64,000 nt of DNA from Mariniphaga sp. (GCA_024636975.1 JAGXGA010000029.1:62001-126000), one strand, 5' to 3'. Shown: positions 1 to 10,200, counted from the first letter of the stretch. The notes: generated by a model not told the origin, from the letters alone. Program-made: numbers and translations.

Positions 1-103
1 TATGCAAAAACTCTTTTTCCAAATTGCTAAATTGGTATATTTTTACCGAACTATATTACAACTGATGGTTCATATTCACTTCTGAAGCCTTACAATCAAC
101 CTT

Positions 104-874
104 TCACAACCGCTGCACCGTCATCCCCCCATCAACCATTACAGCCTGCCCTGTTGAATAAGGAAGCATTCCCATGACCATGGCTGCAGCCACTTTCCCA
201 ACATCCTCAGGCAGACCCCATCTTTTCTGAATGCTGATCCCCTCTTCAAACAACCGATTGTATTTATCGGTCACGCCTGAGGTCATGTCGGTTTGTATGA
301 CTCCGGGGCGGATTTCGTAAACCGGGATGTTAAATTCACCCAGCCTGGCAGCCCATAATTTGGTTGCCATGGCAATGCCCGCTTTTGAAATGCAATATTC
401 GCCCCTGTTGACAGATGCTACAGTAGCCGACACAGAAGAGACATTGATGATGCAGCACCACAGTTCCTTATCCTCCTTCTTCATTTCCACCATATGGTTT
501 GCGAATAATTGCGTCAGAAAATAAGGCCCTTTAAGGTTTATTTCCAGCACCTCGTCGTATATATCTTCGGAAGCATCCAGTATATCCCTGCGCTCACGCG
601 GTGCAATGCCCGCATTGTTTATCAGAACATTCAGCCGGCTAAATTCTTTAATTACCGATTTGAAAATCTTTTCCCTTTCTGTTTTTTTTGAAACATCGCC
701 CTGAACATAGATCACTTCTGGTCCCAAAGCCTTCAGCTCATCAATAACATGCTGAATCGATTCCTGTTCCCTTACACCATTAATGGCCAGATTAAACCCC
801 GATTTTGCCAGTTCAATTGCTATTCCCAAACCGATACCCCGGGAGCCACCCGTTATAAGCGCTGTTTTTTTCAT
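104..874 (-). CDS. Short-chain dehydrogenase/reductase (FabG-like)
   Basis: This is an NAD(P)-dependent oxidoreductase of the classical short-chain dehydrogenase family, 256 residues, which is the usual length. The cofactor motif TGGSRGIG is at residues 8-15, NNAG at 86-89, the catalytic serine at 146/147 and the YxxxK pair at Y160 and K164, so the active site looks complete. It ends in the usual VDGG region, consistent with a soluble cytoplasmic tetramer. The substrate cannot be read from the sequence. It lies downstream of the pectin-type cluster on the same strand but is separated from it by about 780 bases of repeats, so it may be its own unit. A role as a sugar or uronate ketone reductase is inference from the neighbours; general acyl or polyol reduction is equally possible. 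Confidence 0.88.
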   Translation of the reverse strand: MKKTALITGGSRGIGLGIAIELAKSGFNLAINGVREQESIQHVIDELKALGPEVIYVQGDVSKKTEREKIFKSVIKEFSRLNVLINNAGIAPRERRDILDASEDIYDEVLEINLKGPYFLTQLFANHMVEMKKEDKELWCCIINVSSVSATVASVNRGEYCISKAGIAMATKLWAARLGEFNIPVYEIRPGVIQTDMTSGVTDKYNRLFEEGISIQKRWGLPEDVGKVAAAMVMGMLPYSTGQAVMVDGGMTVQRL

Positions 875-1052
875 TATAATGTTCTATAAGGTTGTTTTAA
901 TATATAAATGCTTCTTTACCAGAGTATCAAGCATTTCTTTTTAATTAAACAGTTATTTTTTAGTTCAATTTCTCCTACAAAAACTACCTCCTGCTATGAA
1001 CTGCTGTCATTTTCCTCTTCCTATTTCTTGTCCATGAAGCTAATTCATAAGG

Positions 1053-1126
1053 TTAAGGTGCGCTGCACCATTAAGGACCGTGGCTGTTTCGGCCTGCTAC
1101 CCATATTAAGGTGCGCTTCACCTTAA
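1053..1126. repeat. Pair of TTAAGGTG hairpin repeats
   Basis: Two related copies about 50 bases apart start with TTAAGGTGCGCT. The second (1106-1126) is a perfect hairpin with 8-base arms TTAAGGTG and CACCTTAA around a 5-base loop. The first (1053-1076) has a shorter stem, GGTGC with GCACC. They look like short dispersed palindromic elements and lie in a non-coding gap. Confidence 0.6.
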
Positions 1127-1360
1127 GAGGCTCTCTTGGGGTTTCATCGCTGCTAATTTAGCAGAGCTATTTTTTATAAAATACTGCACTCCATTTTAAA
1201 TGACTGTCTACTGCTGTTACCTCCTGCCGCTTTCCTCCAAAGAACTATTATATAACTAAATATTTATAATAACAAAAACCTTCTCCTTAGCGGCGCATGG
1301 AACGGATGTATTTCAAATGTTAGCCAGCAGTTGCGCCTCGAGGACTGTTTGCCATTTTAC

Positions 1361-1413
1361 CCGGGGCGCTGCCACCGGGCTGAATTATGCTGGGCCTTCA
1401 GCCCGTATGAAGG
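1361..1413 (+). repeat. REP-like palindromic repeat, copy 1
   Basis: This G+C-rich element contains the core GGGCTGAATTATGCTGGGC (1377-1395) followed by the inverted motif CCTTCAGCCCG. A second copy lies in the opposite orientation near 57.1 kb, with 18 of 19 core bases identical. The palindromic character resembles repetitive extragenic palindromes mobilised by Y1 (RAYT) transposases; that link is inference, since no such transposase is in the window. Confidence 0.65.
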
Positions 1414-1551
1414 CTAATTGACATTTCTTCTTTTCCAAAATTCTGTCTCTCTATAATTTTATGATAGTCAATTTACACAAGATATATAATATATAATATT
1501 GCTCAACCAATTAAATGGACTGCCTAATGCTGACTGCTTCCGTCACTTACT

Positions 1552-1657
1552 TTTCACTGTTTACTGTTCACCGCTTACTGTTCACTCTCCTATACCTTTC
1601 TGAAAATGAACCCATTAACCCGCTCACTGCTCACTGTTCACTGTTCACCGTTTACTT
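1552..1657 (+). repeat. Heptamer array (TTYACTG)n, locus A
   Basis: Two runs of a 7-base unit TTCACTG/TTTACTG with occasional C/T changes lie at 1553-1586 and 1621-1656. Read on the minus strand, the array starts as AAGTAAACGGTGAACAG two bases after the TAA stop of the Gfo/Idh gene. The same form of array recurs near 26.3, 26.95 and 57.0 kb. Confidence 0.75.
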
Positions 1658-1658
1658 C

Positions 1659-2816
1659 TTAACTTTCTTCCTTCTCCACATCAGATACCTCCACCCACGT
1701 CTTTTTTGCCCAGCTTTCCAGTCCCCTTTCGGCAAGTTGTACTCCTTTGGCTCCTTCAAGCAGGTTCCATGGGAACGGTTCATTTTTAACAACATGCTTC
1801 AGAAAAAGCTCCCACTGGGCTTTAAATGCATTGTCGTAATGTTCCTGTTCGGGCACTTTGCTCCACCCGTCATAAAAATTTATAGGCTGCGGAACATCCG
1901 GATTCCACACCGGCCGGGGTGTATTCCCGTAATGTTGGGTCCAGCAGTCCCTTAAACCGGCAACGGCCGATCCCTTGGTGCCGTCGACATGCAGGGTCAG
2001 CAAATCATCGCGGCGCACCCGGGTCACCCACGATGAATTAAAGTGTGCAATAATATTGTTTTCCAGTTCAAAGGTTGCATAGGCAGAATCGTCGGCAGTG
2101 CAATTGTATGGATTCCCCTGCTCATCGACCCTTTCCGGTATATGGGTGGCTCCCAGACAGAATACACCCTGAACTTTTCCAAACAGGTTATCGAGGACAT
2201 AGCGCCAGTGGCAAAGCATATCAACGATGATTCCTCCGTCATCCTCCTTGCGGTAATTCCAGCTGGGCCGCTGGGACGAAATGGTATGCCCTTCGAATAC
2301 CCAGTATCCAAACTCACCACGTACCGACAGAATTTTACCGAAGAAGCCGTTTTCAATCAGCCGTTTCAGTTTTAACAAGCCCGGCAACCAGAGCTTATCC
2401 TGCACCACACCATGTTTTACTCCGGCTTCTTCGCATACCCGGTAAAGTTCCCTAGCCGTTTGGGTATCGGTAGCCACAGGTTTTTCACAATAAACATGCT
2501 TTCCCGCTTTGGCTGCCTTTATCACGGCGTCCGCGCGACGGCCTGTGGTTTGTGCATCAAAATATACCTGGTATGATGGATCATTCATCACCAAATCCAG
2601 ATCGGTAGTCCATTTTTCAACCCCCGCCATTTTGGCAATTTTTTCCAGTTTAATTTCATTGCGTCCAACCAGTACCGGGTCGGGCATAATGTACTCCGAA
2701 GCATTTAACTGCACGCCCCCCTGCTTAATAATTTCAACTATGGAACGCATCAGGTGTTGATTGGTTCCCATCCGGCCGGTAACGCCGTTCATGATTATAC
2801 CTACTTTATGAATCAT
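1659..2816 (-). CDS. Gfo/Idh/MocA family oxidoreductase
   Basis: This is an NAD(P)-dependent sugar or cyclitol dehydrogenase of the Gfo/Idh/MocA family, 385 residues, cytoplasmic. A glycine-rich Rossmann motif (GVTGRMG) is at residues 11-17, and the family's EKP signature is at 111-113 in the context VYCEKPVATD. The C-terminal half is the alpha/beta substrate domain, with GGIIVDMLCHWRYVL supplying the usual conserved histidine. It lies 21 bases downstream of the PL11 lyase gene on the same strand, so it is probably co-transcribed with the lyase, isomerase and GH88 genes. That context suggests oxidation or isomerisation of a sugar released from a pectin-like polymer, but the substrate is not defined. 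A heptamer array starts directly after its stop codon. Confidence 0.88.
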   Translation of the reverse strand: MIHKVGIIMNGVTGRMGTNQHLMRSIVEIIKQGGVQLNASEYIMPDPVLVGRNEIKLEKIAKMAGVEKWTTDLDLVMNDPSYQVYFDAQTTGRRADAVIKAAKAGKHVYCEKPVATDTQTARELYRVCEEAGVKHGVVQDKLWLPGLLKLKRLIENGFFGKILSVRGEFGYWVFEGHTISSQRPSWNYRKEDDGGIIVDMLCHWRYVLDNLFGKVQGVFCLGATHIPERVDEQGNPYNCTADDSAYATFELENNIIAHFNSSWVTRVRRDDLLTLHVDGTKGSAVAGLRDCWTQHYGNTPRPVWNPDVPQPINFYDGWSKVPEQEHYDNAFKAQWELFLKHVVKNEPFPWNLLEGAKGVQLAERGLESWAKKTWVEVSDVEKEES

Positions 2817-2837
2817 AATATCAGAAGTTATTGTTCT

Positions 2838-4517
2838 CTATTTAAAACCAACCTGCGGCGAGTTGTAATACCCCATCGAAGCATCGGCCACAGCCATGCG
2901 GTAAAGATGGTTCTGTATCAGGCAAACTTTCTTTTTATCGGTTATTATATTAGTTGAGTAAATCCGAAGCTCACCCGGAAGGCTGGTAACAATCTCCTCA
3001 CGCCAGTCGCCAAGGATATCGGCTACAATTAAGATCTTTCCTTCAATTTTAAGTTGGCTTTCGCCCTGGTAGTCACTAATATTGTTTTCGAAGCAGATTT
3101 CCTTCTGATCGTCAGCATCCCACCAAACCGCACGTGGAGCCAGCCCCCAGAGGTTTTGATCCGATAATCGTTTTCCATCGGCGGTATACAGGAAGAATTT
3201 ATCACCTCCTTTTGCTTCTCCCGCATAACACTCTATTCCCGGAAATTCTGCTGTAATATCACCAACCATTCCCTGGCTGTGAACGTGGAAAGTGCTTCCT
3301 TCATACCCCCATATTATCTCCCCTGTTTTAGCATCTGCAAGGCAAACCCCGTTTTTAGGTGACCGGGACTCTATTCCGTAGAAGATTTCATAACCGGGAC
3401 GTTCCGGCAAAAAATCGGCAATATACCCTGCATCATTATGGCCCAGACCAGTGTGCCACATTGGAATGCCGTTATCATCGAGGGCAAATGTTCCGGCAAC
3501 CAGCTCATCCTTCCCGTCCTGATCAATATCGCCCGTCATAAGGGCATGCCCGCCCTGCCCCCTATATTTCTCAAACTCCCCTGTACTCTCCCACTTCCAG
3601 ATTGTATTCAGGTTTTTATCCAATGCTTCTGTTTTTATAACAGTATAAGTTCCCCGCTGCATAATGAGCGACGGGTTTGTGCCATCGAGACAGGCAATGC
3701 TTAAAAAATTACGGCTCCAGTAATTGTAGGATTCAAATCCAGTGCGTGAAATCCAGTCCTGTTTCTTTATTACCTTACCTGATTGAGGGTCAATTTTTAC
3801 AAGATATTCCGGTCCGGTCAGCACATGTCCATCCATTTCCCGCGGATCATCCTCACCAGCCTTAGCATAGATTTCAGCCTTACCATCCTGGTCAACATCA
3901 AAAACCATATAGGGTGAGTACCAGGTGCCGGTTTCAATGGCCCATCCCATATTGTAACTCCACAGGAATTTGCCTTTTGATGAATAAGCATCGAGTTTAT
4001 AGGGTTCGGAGCTGCGCTTCCAATAACCCGGGCGGAAATAGGGATCCACATTAAAATCGGGATGCTGCATTACAAAATCGTAAGCTCCGTCACCATCCAG
4101 ATCTCCTATCCCAACCCTTTTTAAAGTAACATTGTCTTTTAGTTTAATTGATATCCATGGTTGGTTTCCAGAAAGTGTAAAAACATAGGCTTCTCCTGGT
4201 GTTTCGCTTTCCTGCGTGCCCAAAACAGTTTTTACCTTATAGTAATACCCATGCCCCGGCTTAATAGATTCATCCATAAAATTTGTGGAAGCAGTTACCG
4301 GTTGTTCATTCACCTTTTCAAAGTTACCCAAACCAATGTCTTTGCGATAAACATTAAACGCCACATTCTCCGGGTCATCAGTAAGTAACCGCCAACCTAC
4401 ATACACTTCCTTTTCGCTCACGGCAAGGGCAACAACCCCCCGGTCAATCTGCTCATATTCATATGAGAAGCAGGCAAAGGGTAAAATGATTAGCAGTAAA
4501 TAGAATATAGTTTTCAT
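2838..4517 (-). CDS. Rhamnogalacturonan lyase, PL11 family
   Basis: The protein resembles polysaccharide lyase family 11 enzymes (YesW/YesX type), which cleave the rhamnogalacturonan I backbone by beta-elimination. It has an N-terminal signal peptide (residues 1 to about 18, with a cysteine at the border, so a lipoprotein is possible). A fibronectin-like domain follows, containing VYVGWRLL and FNVYRK, then an eight-bladed propeller with calcium-type loops DLDGDG, DVDQDG and DIDQDG. It ends with YRMAVADASMGYYNSPQVGF, typical for the family. At 559 residues it is somewhat shorter than many PL11 enzymes. The stop-to-start gap to the isomerase gene upstream is one base, so the two are an operon. 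It would act in the periplasm or on the surface, producing unsaturated oligosaccharides for the GH88 enzyme. Confidence 0.85.
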   Translation of the reverse strand: MKTIFYLLLIILPFACFSYEYEQIDRGVVALAVSEKEVYVGWRLLTDDPENVAFNVYRKDIGLGNFEKVNEQPVTASTNFMDESIKPGHGYYYKVKTVLGTQESETPGEAYVFTLSGNQPWISIKLKDNVTLKRVGIGDLDGDGAYDFVMQHPDFNVDPYFRPGYWKRSSEPYKLDAYSSKGKFLWSYNMGWAIETGTWYSPYMVFDVDQDGKAEIYAKAGEDDPREMDGHVLTGPEYLVKIDPQSGKVIKKQDWISRTGFESYNYWSRNFLSIACLDGTNPSLIMQRGTYTVIKTEALDKNLNTIWKWESTGEFEKYRGQGGHALMTGDIDQDGKDELVAGTFALDDNGIPMWHTGLGHNDAGYIADFLPERPGYEIFYGIESRSPKNGVCLADAKTGEIIWGYEGSTFHVHSQGMVGDITAEFPGIECYAGEAKGGDKFFLYTADGKRLSDQNLWGLAPRAVWWDADDQKEICFENNISDYQGESQLKIEGKILIVADILGDWREEIVTSLPGELRIYSTNIITDKKKVCLIQNHLYRMAVADASMGYYNSPQVGFK

Positions 4518-4518
4518 A

Positions 4519-5349
4519 TTATGAGAATTTCAGGTAAGCATTTTTAATTTTTTCAAGATACTCAATTTGGTCCATCAACCAGTATTTCTCCGAAAATATT
4601 TCCACTTCGTTGCAGCCTGAGAATCCGGCATCTTCTACCCATCTCCTTATTTCAGGAATATTAATGCACCCATCGCCCATCAGGCCCCTGTCGTTAAGAA
4701 AATCAACCGTAGGCACGTTCCAGTCGCATATATGAAAAGCCAGCAGGTTACCATTGCGGCCACATCGGGCAATCTCGTGCTGCAGGTTACTGTCCCACCA
4801 CAGATGGTAAACATCAACAGCAACCCCAACATATTCAGAGTTAATCTCTTCAGCCATCCGGTTAGCCTGCGCCAGTGTATTAATTGCCGAACGGTCGCCA
4901 GCATACATGGGGTGAAGAGGTTCAATGGCCAGCTTTACCCCAGCCTTTTTTGCATCCGGCAGAATCTGTTCTATTCCTTCCTGAATCTGTTCCCTCGACT
5001 TTTCGAGTGATTGCCTTCCATCGGCTCCACACACAAGCACCAAAACAGGTGCGCCAACAGCTGAAGCCTGCTCAATTGCAAGCAGATTATCATCAATAGC
5101 CAAATGCCGATTTTCTTTTTCGACAGATGGGAAAAAACCACCCCGGGCAACTGATACTACCTGCATCCCATAATCATCAAGCATACGTTTGGCTTCATGC
5201 AGGTTCTGCTTTTCAAGCACGTTCCTCCAGATGGTAATTGCATGAATTCCGGCTGCACTGAAGTTTTGAATGCACTGCTTCAGGTCCCAGGGACGGGTAG
5301 TGAGCGTATGCACACACAGTTTTGAAAAATCAGTTATTGGTTTTGCCAT
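4519..5349 (-). CDS. Sugar phosphate isomerase/epimerase-like TIM barrel
   Basis: This 276-residue cytoplasmic protein has the xylose isomerase-like TIM-barrel fold (AP endonuclease 2 family). Metal-binding residues are recognisable: E143 in AIEPLHPMYAGD, D179 and H182 in VAVDVYHLWWD, H206 in FHICDW and E248/E250 in CNEVEIF. Its ATG lies inside the end of the GH88 gene (20-base overlap), which implies translational coupling, and it is followed by the PL11 lyase gene after one base. Members of this family isomerise or epimerise sugars, dehydrate inositol derivatives or act in sugar-acid catabolism. The context points to conversion of a sugar or uronate from pectin, but the exact reaction is unknown. 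Confidence 0.8.
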   Translation of the reverse strand: MAKPITDFSKLCVHTLTTRPWDLKQCIQNFSAAGIHAITIWRNVLEKQNLHEAKRMLDDYGMQVVSVARGGFFPSVEKENRHLAIDDNLLAIEQASAVGAPVLVLVCGADGRQSLEKSREQIQEGIEQILPDAKKAGVKLAIEPLHPMYAGDRSAINTLAQANRMAEEINSEYVGVAVDVYHLWWDSNLQHEIARCGRNGNLLAFHICDWNVPTVDFLNDRGLMGDGCINIPEIRRWVEDAGFSGCNEVEIFSEKYWLMDQIEYLEKIKNAYLKFS

Positions 5350-6727
5350 TTAAAGAATCAAAAAATGTATAATATTTCTCATTGGATAACGCCTTATGCA
5401 GATACAGTGCTGCCTCGCGTGCATGATAGTCGCCCCACATGGCCGATTCCCCACAAGGTATTTTTTGTCCTACCGGCACATGATCCCATCCGTTGGGATG
5501 ATGATAGATGCTGTGCAAAATAAGTCCCTGATGTGCCGGATTTGTACTTAGATATGGATAATCGAGCAGTGAATTCATTACTGTGAGCCCGGCCTGCCAA
5601 TATTTTTTACCTTCTTCCTGTTTATTATTTTTAAGCAGAAAATTACCCAGCCTGAGCAAACCCTGTGCACCGATTGCTGCAGCAGAGCTGTCGACAGGTT
5701 CCCAGGCATTATACGGATCGGCAGATTTATCAAGGTAATTACCCATTCTGTGCAAATTGGGAGCACCCGTATCCCAGTAAGGAATTCCATCGACCGGTGT
5801 ATTTTTAATATAAAAATCGCAAGTGGCACGCGCAGCCTTTAACATCATTTCTTCAACAGCGGCCTTACCTCCTAACCGTTTCAACTTGTTTTCACTGATA
5901 AGCTGAAAAGCTTCCAATTCCTCGGAGAATCCCAGCATTGCCCATGCCAGGCCCCGGGTCCAGGTGGAGAATCCGGTGTATCCCTGCTGCGAGTTGGGGC
6001 ACCTGAAGTTGCCATCGTTAACGTTGAAAATGCTCTCGTGAGCTGTTCTACCCCACACATCATAACGGTCGCGGCCTTCGCCATAAAAAACAGAATACTT
6101 TGCCGTTGCTGATATATGCTGAACGGCCCGATCCAGGAGTGAGATTTTCTCATCGTTTTCCCCCTGCAACACGTGACCCAGCAAGTGCGATGCCATTAAA
6201 ATGCGGCATGAACGAATGGTATCGACAAACAGCGAATGCCGGCCGTTAAAGGAATATATAAAACCACCGCTATTGATAGGGGTCCAGCGGCCTGCCTGCA
6301 CAGCTCCCGAAATCTTGAGGGCAAGTTCATAAAAATGCTTCTCCCACTCATTAAAAGGAATCTTACCTTCATTCATTAATCGCAACAGATTTCCGTAGGT
6401 ACTCAGGTTGTTGAAACCATGGTCGTGAACCCCTGTGTGGCTTATATGAGAGGCCATCCTTTCAATTGTGGCTTTTCTTCCCGATTCCAGGAAGTACGAA
6501 TCACCTGTTGCATCGTATTGCAACAAGGCTGAGCCATACTGAAATCCCTGTGTCCACTCCGTCCATCCTCGGGTGGTGTATTTTCCGTCAACAGTAAAAA
6601 CAGGGGAACCTTTGGAAGGATTGAAAGCCTTATCGATGAGCTTAATTTTTTCAGCTGATAACTCCCAGAACAGAGTCAGTTTCTTTTGTAAATCTTTCGG
6701 CTCAAGCCGGTAATCGATTCTGATCAT
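5330..6727 (-). CDS. Unsaturated uronyl hydrolase, GH88 family
   Basis: Glycoside hydrolase family 88 enzymes remove the unsaturated uronic acid left at the non-reducing end of oligosaccharides by polysaccharide lyases. The 465-residue protein shows the (alpha/alpha)6-barrel features: WTEWTQGF at 55-62, D102 in GVHDHGF near the first catalytic aspartate position, and the conserved block NVNDGNFRCPNSQQG followed by TWTRGLAWAMLGF around 236-268. No signal peptide is visible, so it may be cytoplasmic. It is the first gene of the minus-strand cluster and overlaps the isomerase gene by 20 bases. Pairing with the PL11 lyase makes unsaturated galacturonyl-rhamnose oligosaccharides a likely substrate, although glycosaminoglycan fragments are the commonest GH88 substrate. 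Confidence 0.85.
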   Translation of the reverse strand: MIRIDYRLEPKDLQKKLTLFWELSAEKIKLIDKAFNPSKGSPVFTVDGKYTTRGWTEWTQGFQYGSALLQYDATGDSYFLESGRKATIERMASHISHTGVHDHGFNNLSTYGNLLRLMNEGKIPFNEWEKHFYELALKISGAVQAGRWTPINSGGFIYSFNGRHSLFVDTIRSCRILMASHLLGHVLQGENDEKISLLDRAVQHISATAKYSVFYGEGRDRYDVWGRTAHESIFNVNDGNFRCPNSQQGYTGFSTWTRGLAWAMLGFSEELEAFQLISENKLKRLGGKAAVEEMMLKAARATCDFYIKNTPVDGIPYWDTGAPNLHRMGNYLDKSADPYNAWEPVDSSAAAIGAQGLLRLGNFLLKNNKQEEGKKYWQAGLTVMNSLLDYPYLSTNPAHQGLILHSIYHHPNGWDHVPVGQKIPCGESAMWGDYHAREAALYLHKALSNEKYYTFFDSLNGKTNN

Positions 6728-7267
6728 TTTTAAATAGGATTTAAGAAGGTAAAAATAACAGAAAGCTCTAAAAAGCAGTGCTTCGTTTCCATTTTTTAAA
6801 TCAATCCATCATTTTAATAACTCACACCTGCTTTTATACCTTCTCGTATAATACCTAATGGTATAAAATGAATAATCCCGGAAATCTCAGTACCTCGTTA
6901 GCCAGAATCCTTCTGACCCTGAGGATATATCCCCTGCAGAAGGGAGGCTCAGCATCACGTACCGGGGTGGACTCAGCAGCACCAATAGCAGGTATGTTTA
7001 CAAGAGAGGCTAAGAATGCAATTTTATAAAACTTTTCAGCTAATGAGTTGGTTATAGAAACCGGTCGCGATATCTTTGCCGGGGTTGAACAAAAGCTCCC
7101 TCCGGCAGTAATGGCTGAAAGTTACCTATAATTTCAGAAATTTTATTAGATTATTCCTGCCGGAAGCTGAACAATTGAAATATATACTTTAGCAGAAACC
7201 GTGGAGCATGACGAAGAAGGGACAGGCAATTAATATCATCAGGATTGATTTAAACAGAATAAGAAAC
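6728..7267 (+). promoter_or_regulatory. Structured leader upstream of metH
   Basis: The region between the divergent GH88 and metH genes holds no convincing gene but several inverted repeats on the metH strand. CCTTCTG (6909-6915) pairs with CAGAAGG (6937-6943). TGCCGG (7077-7082) can pair with CCGGCA (7102-7107), and the overlapping TCCGGCAG (7101-7108) can instead pair with CTGCCGGA (7157-7164). The last two pairings exclude each other, the layout expected of an attenuator or riboswitch. I do not recognise a cobalamin or S-adenosylmethionine riboswitch consensus, so the regulatory role is inference. Confidence 0.35.
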
Positions 7268-10200
7268 ATGATAAAAAAAGACATACAAAAAGAGTTGGAG
7301 TCGAGGGTACTGGTGCTCGATGGAGCAATGGGTTCCCTATTGCAGGATTACCGGCTTACAGAAGAAGATTACCGGGGAAAGTTGTTGAATGATACAACGC
7401 ACGATCAGAAAGGAAACAACGACATCCTTTCACTGACCCATCCTGAAGTAATCTCCGAAATTCATACCAAGTACCTTGAAGCTGGGGCCGATATCATACT
7501 TACAAATACTTTCAATGCCAACCGCATATCTCAGACCGACTACAACACCCAGCACCTTGTGTATGAAATGAACAAGTCTTCCGCAGAAATTGCACGCAAG
7601 GTTGCAGATCAATATACAGAACAGAACAGTGATAAGCCACGGTTTGTAGCCGGAACCCTGGGGCCTACCAACAAAACGTTATCGCTTTCACCCGATGTGA
7701 ACGACCCCGGATACCGGGCAGTAACCTTCGATGAAGTTAAAGAAGCATATCTTGAACAGGTAGAAGGCCTCATTGATGGAGGTGCTGATTTATTTTTAAT
7801 TGAAACCATTTTCGACACGCTGAATGCCAAGGCAGCCATTTTTGCCGTTGAAGAATCGCTGGAAAAAAGAAACATTCGTCTGCCGCTGATGATTTCAGGA
7901 ACCATAACCGATGCCAGCGGACGTACGTTGTCAGGCCAAACGCTTGAAGCCTTTCTGAACTCCGTTTCACACATCGATCTGTTGAGTGTGGGGTTAAACT
8001 GCTCACTGGGGGCTACCGACCTGCGGCCATACGTAAAGGAACTTTCACAAAAAGCATCCTTTCACATCAGTGCACACCCCAATGCAGGCCTGCCTAACCA
8101 GTTTGGCGGCTACGATGAGACCCCGGAAATAATGGCAGGATTTTTAAAGGAATACCTCGACAACAGCTATGTAAATATTATAGGAGGATGTTGCGGTACT
8201 ACTCCTGATCACATCAGGGAGTTTGCAAAAATGGCAGTCCATGCCAGGCCTCATCGTATGAATCCTAAAGATGAACATACACGGCTAAGTGGTCTTGAAC
8301 CTGTTACCCTCACCCCCGAAGCCAACTTCATGAATATAGGGGAACGCTGCAATGTCTCAGGGTCCAGGAAATTTGCAAGGTTGATTCGCGATAAGAAATA
8401 CGAAGAAGCGCTGGCCGTTGCCCGCGATCAGGTGGAAAACGGCGCACAGGTCATCGATGTGAATTTTGATGATGCCATGCTCGATGCCGAAAAAGAAATG
8501 GTAACCTTCCTGAACCTCATGATGGCTGAACCCGATATTGCCAGGGTACCTGTGATGGTCGACTCTTCAAAATGGAAGGTTATTGAAGCAGGCCTGAAAT
8601 GCCTCCAGGGGAAAGCCATTGTTAACTCAATCAGTTTAAAGGAGGGAGAGGAAAGTTTTATTGAACAGGCAAGCACAATCAAACGCTTTGGTGCTGCTGC
8701 AGTGGTGATGGCTTTCGATGAAAAAGGTCAGGCCGATTCTTATGAACGCCGGCAGGAAATCTGTATGAGGGCTTATACTATACTTACTGAACGCGTTAAA
8801 TTTCCCCCGCAGGACATCATATTTGACCCCAATGTACTGACCATTGGCACCGGAATGGAGGAACACAGTAACTATGCTATTGATTTCATCAATTCGGTAA
8901 GATGGATAAAAGAAAACCTGCCTCATGCCAAAACCAGCGGAGGCATCAGCAATGTTTCATTTTCTTTTCGCGGGAATGACGTGGTGCGTGAAGCCATGCA
9001 TTCGGTGTTCCTGTACCATGCCATCCGGGCAGGCCTGGATATGGGAATCGTTAACCCGGGCATGTTGCAGATATACGATGAGATACCAAAGGACCTGCTC
9101 GAAAGAACTGAAGACCTGGTATTGAACCGAAGAGCCGACGCCACAGAACGCTTATTGGAATTTGCCGAACAGGTTATTCAGGAAGACAGAAAAGAGGTAA
9201 AAAAAGATGAATGGCGGCAGTTGCCGCTTGAAAAACGACTGGAGCATGCGCTGGTTAAAGGTATTCCCGATTATGTGGATCAGGATATGGCCGAAGCGCT
9301 GGAAAAATACCAGCCGGCCCTGAACATCATTGAACAGCCCCTGATGAATGGCATGAACGTGGTAGGTGAGCTTTTTGGTTCGGGAAAGATGTTCCTGCCC
9401 CAGGTTATCAAATCAGCCCGTGTAATGAAAAAAGCGGTGGCATACCTGCTTCCATACATAGAAGCCGACAAAGCCCGGATGAAAGACACAAGCATACAAA
9501 AAAGGGTATTGCTGGCTACTGTAAAAGGCGATGTGCACGATATCGGGAAAAACATTGTGGGTGTGGTTTTAGCCTGTAATAATTACGACATCATTGATTT
9601 GGGTGTGATGGTTCCAACAGAAAAAATACTTGACACGGCAATTAAGGAAAAGGTGGATATTGTGGGACTGAGCGGCCTTATTACTCCTTCTCTGGAAATG
9701 ATGGCAGATATTGCAAGAGAAATGGAGCGACGTAAGATGAACATTCCCCTGCTGATTGGTGGAGCAACAACTTCTAAGATCCATACTGCTGTAAAAATAG
9801 AAACTGAATATTCCCGGCCGGTTGTGCATGTGAAGGATGCTTCACTTGCTGTAAATGTTGTCTCTGCCCTGGTATCGAATAACGAAAAATACATTCAGAC
9901 TGTAAAGGATGATTATGAACAGGTAAGGCAATTCCAGGTACAGCGGAAACCAAAAGAGTACCTGAGGCTTGAGGAAGCACGTGCCAACAGACCAACAATA
10001 GACTGGGATTCAGGTCCGATTTACAGGCCGAATGTACTGGGGGTGCATAAACTTATGGATTATCCAATTAGTGAGCTGCGTGAATACATCGACTGGACCT
10101 TCTTTTTTATGACATGGGGGATGAAGGGACTTTATCCGCAAATCTTTGACGATGAAAGCCAGGGCGAGGTTGCACGTAAGCTTTATGATGAAGCCAATGA

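Larger units (their letters stand above)
875..1658. other. Non-coding, repeat-rich intergenic region
   Basis: No convincing gene lies in these 784 bases. The stretch holds two TTAAGGTG-type hairpins (1053-1076 and 1106-1126), a REP-like GC-rich palindromic repeat (1361-1413) and heptamer arrays of the TTYACTG type (1552-1657). The rest is A+T rich with no clear promoter. A plus-strand reading frame across 1515-1955 is an artefact: its first half translates the heptamer array and its second half is antisense to the Gfo/Idh gene. Confidence 0.75.

Noticed and set aside
1515-1955. Plus-strand open frame of 146 codons
   Set aside because: Its first half is translated heptamer repeat and its second half is antisense to the Gfo/Idh gene; there is no coding signature.
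6728-7267. Cobalamin or SAM riboswitch ahead of metH
   Set aside because: No B12-box-like or SAM-I/II-like conserved core was seen; only generic inverted repeats are present, so a named riboswitch is not called.
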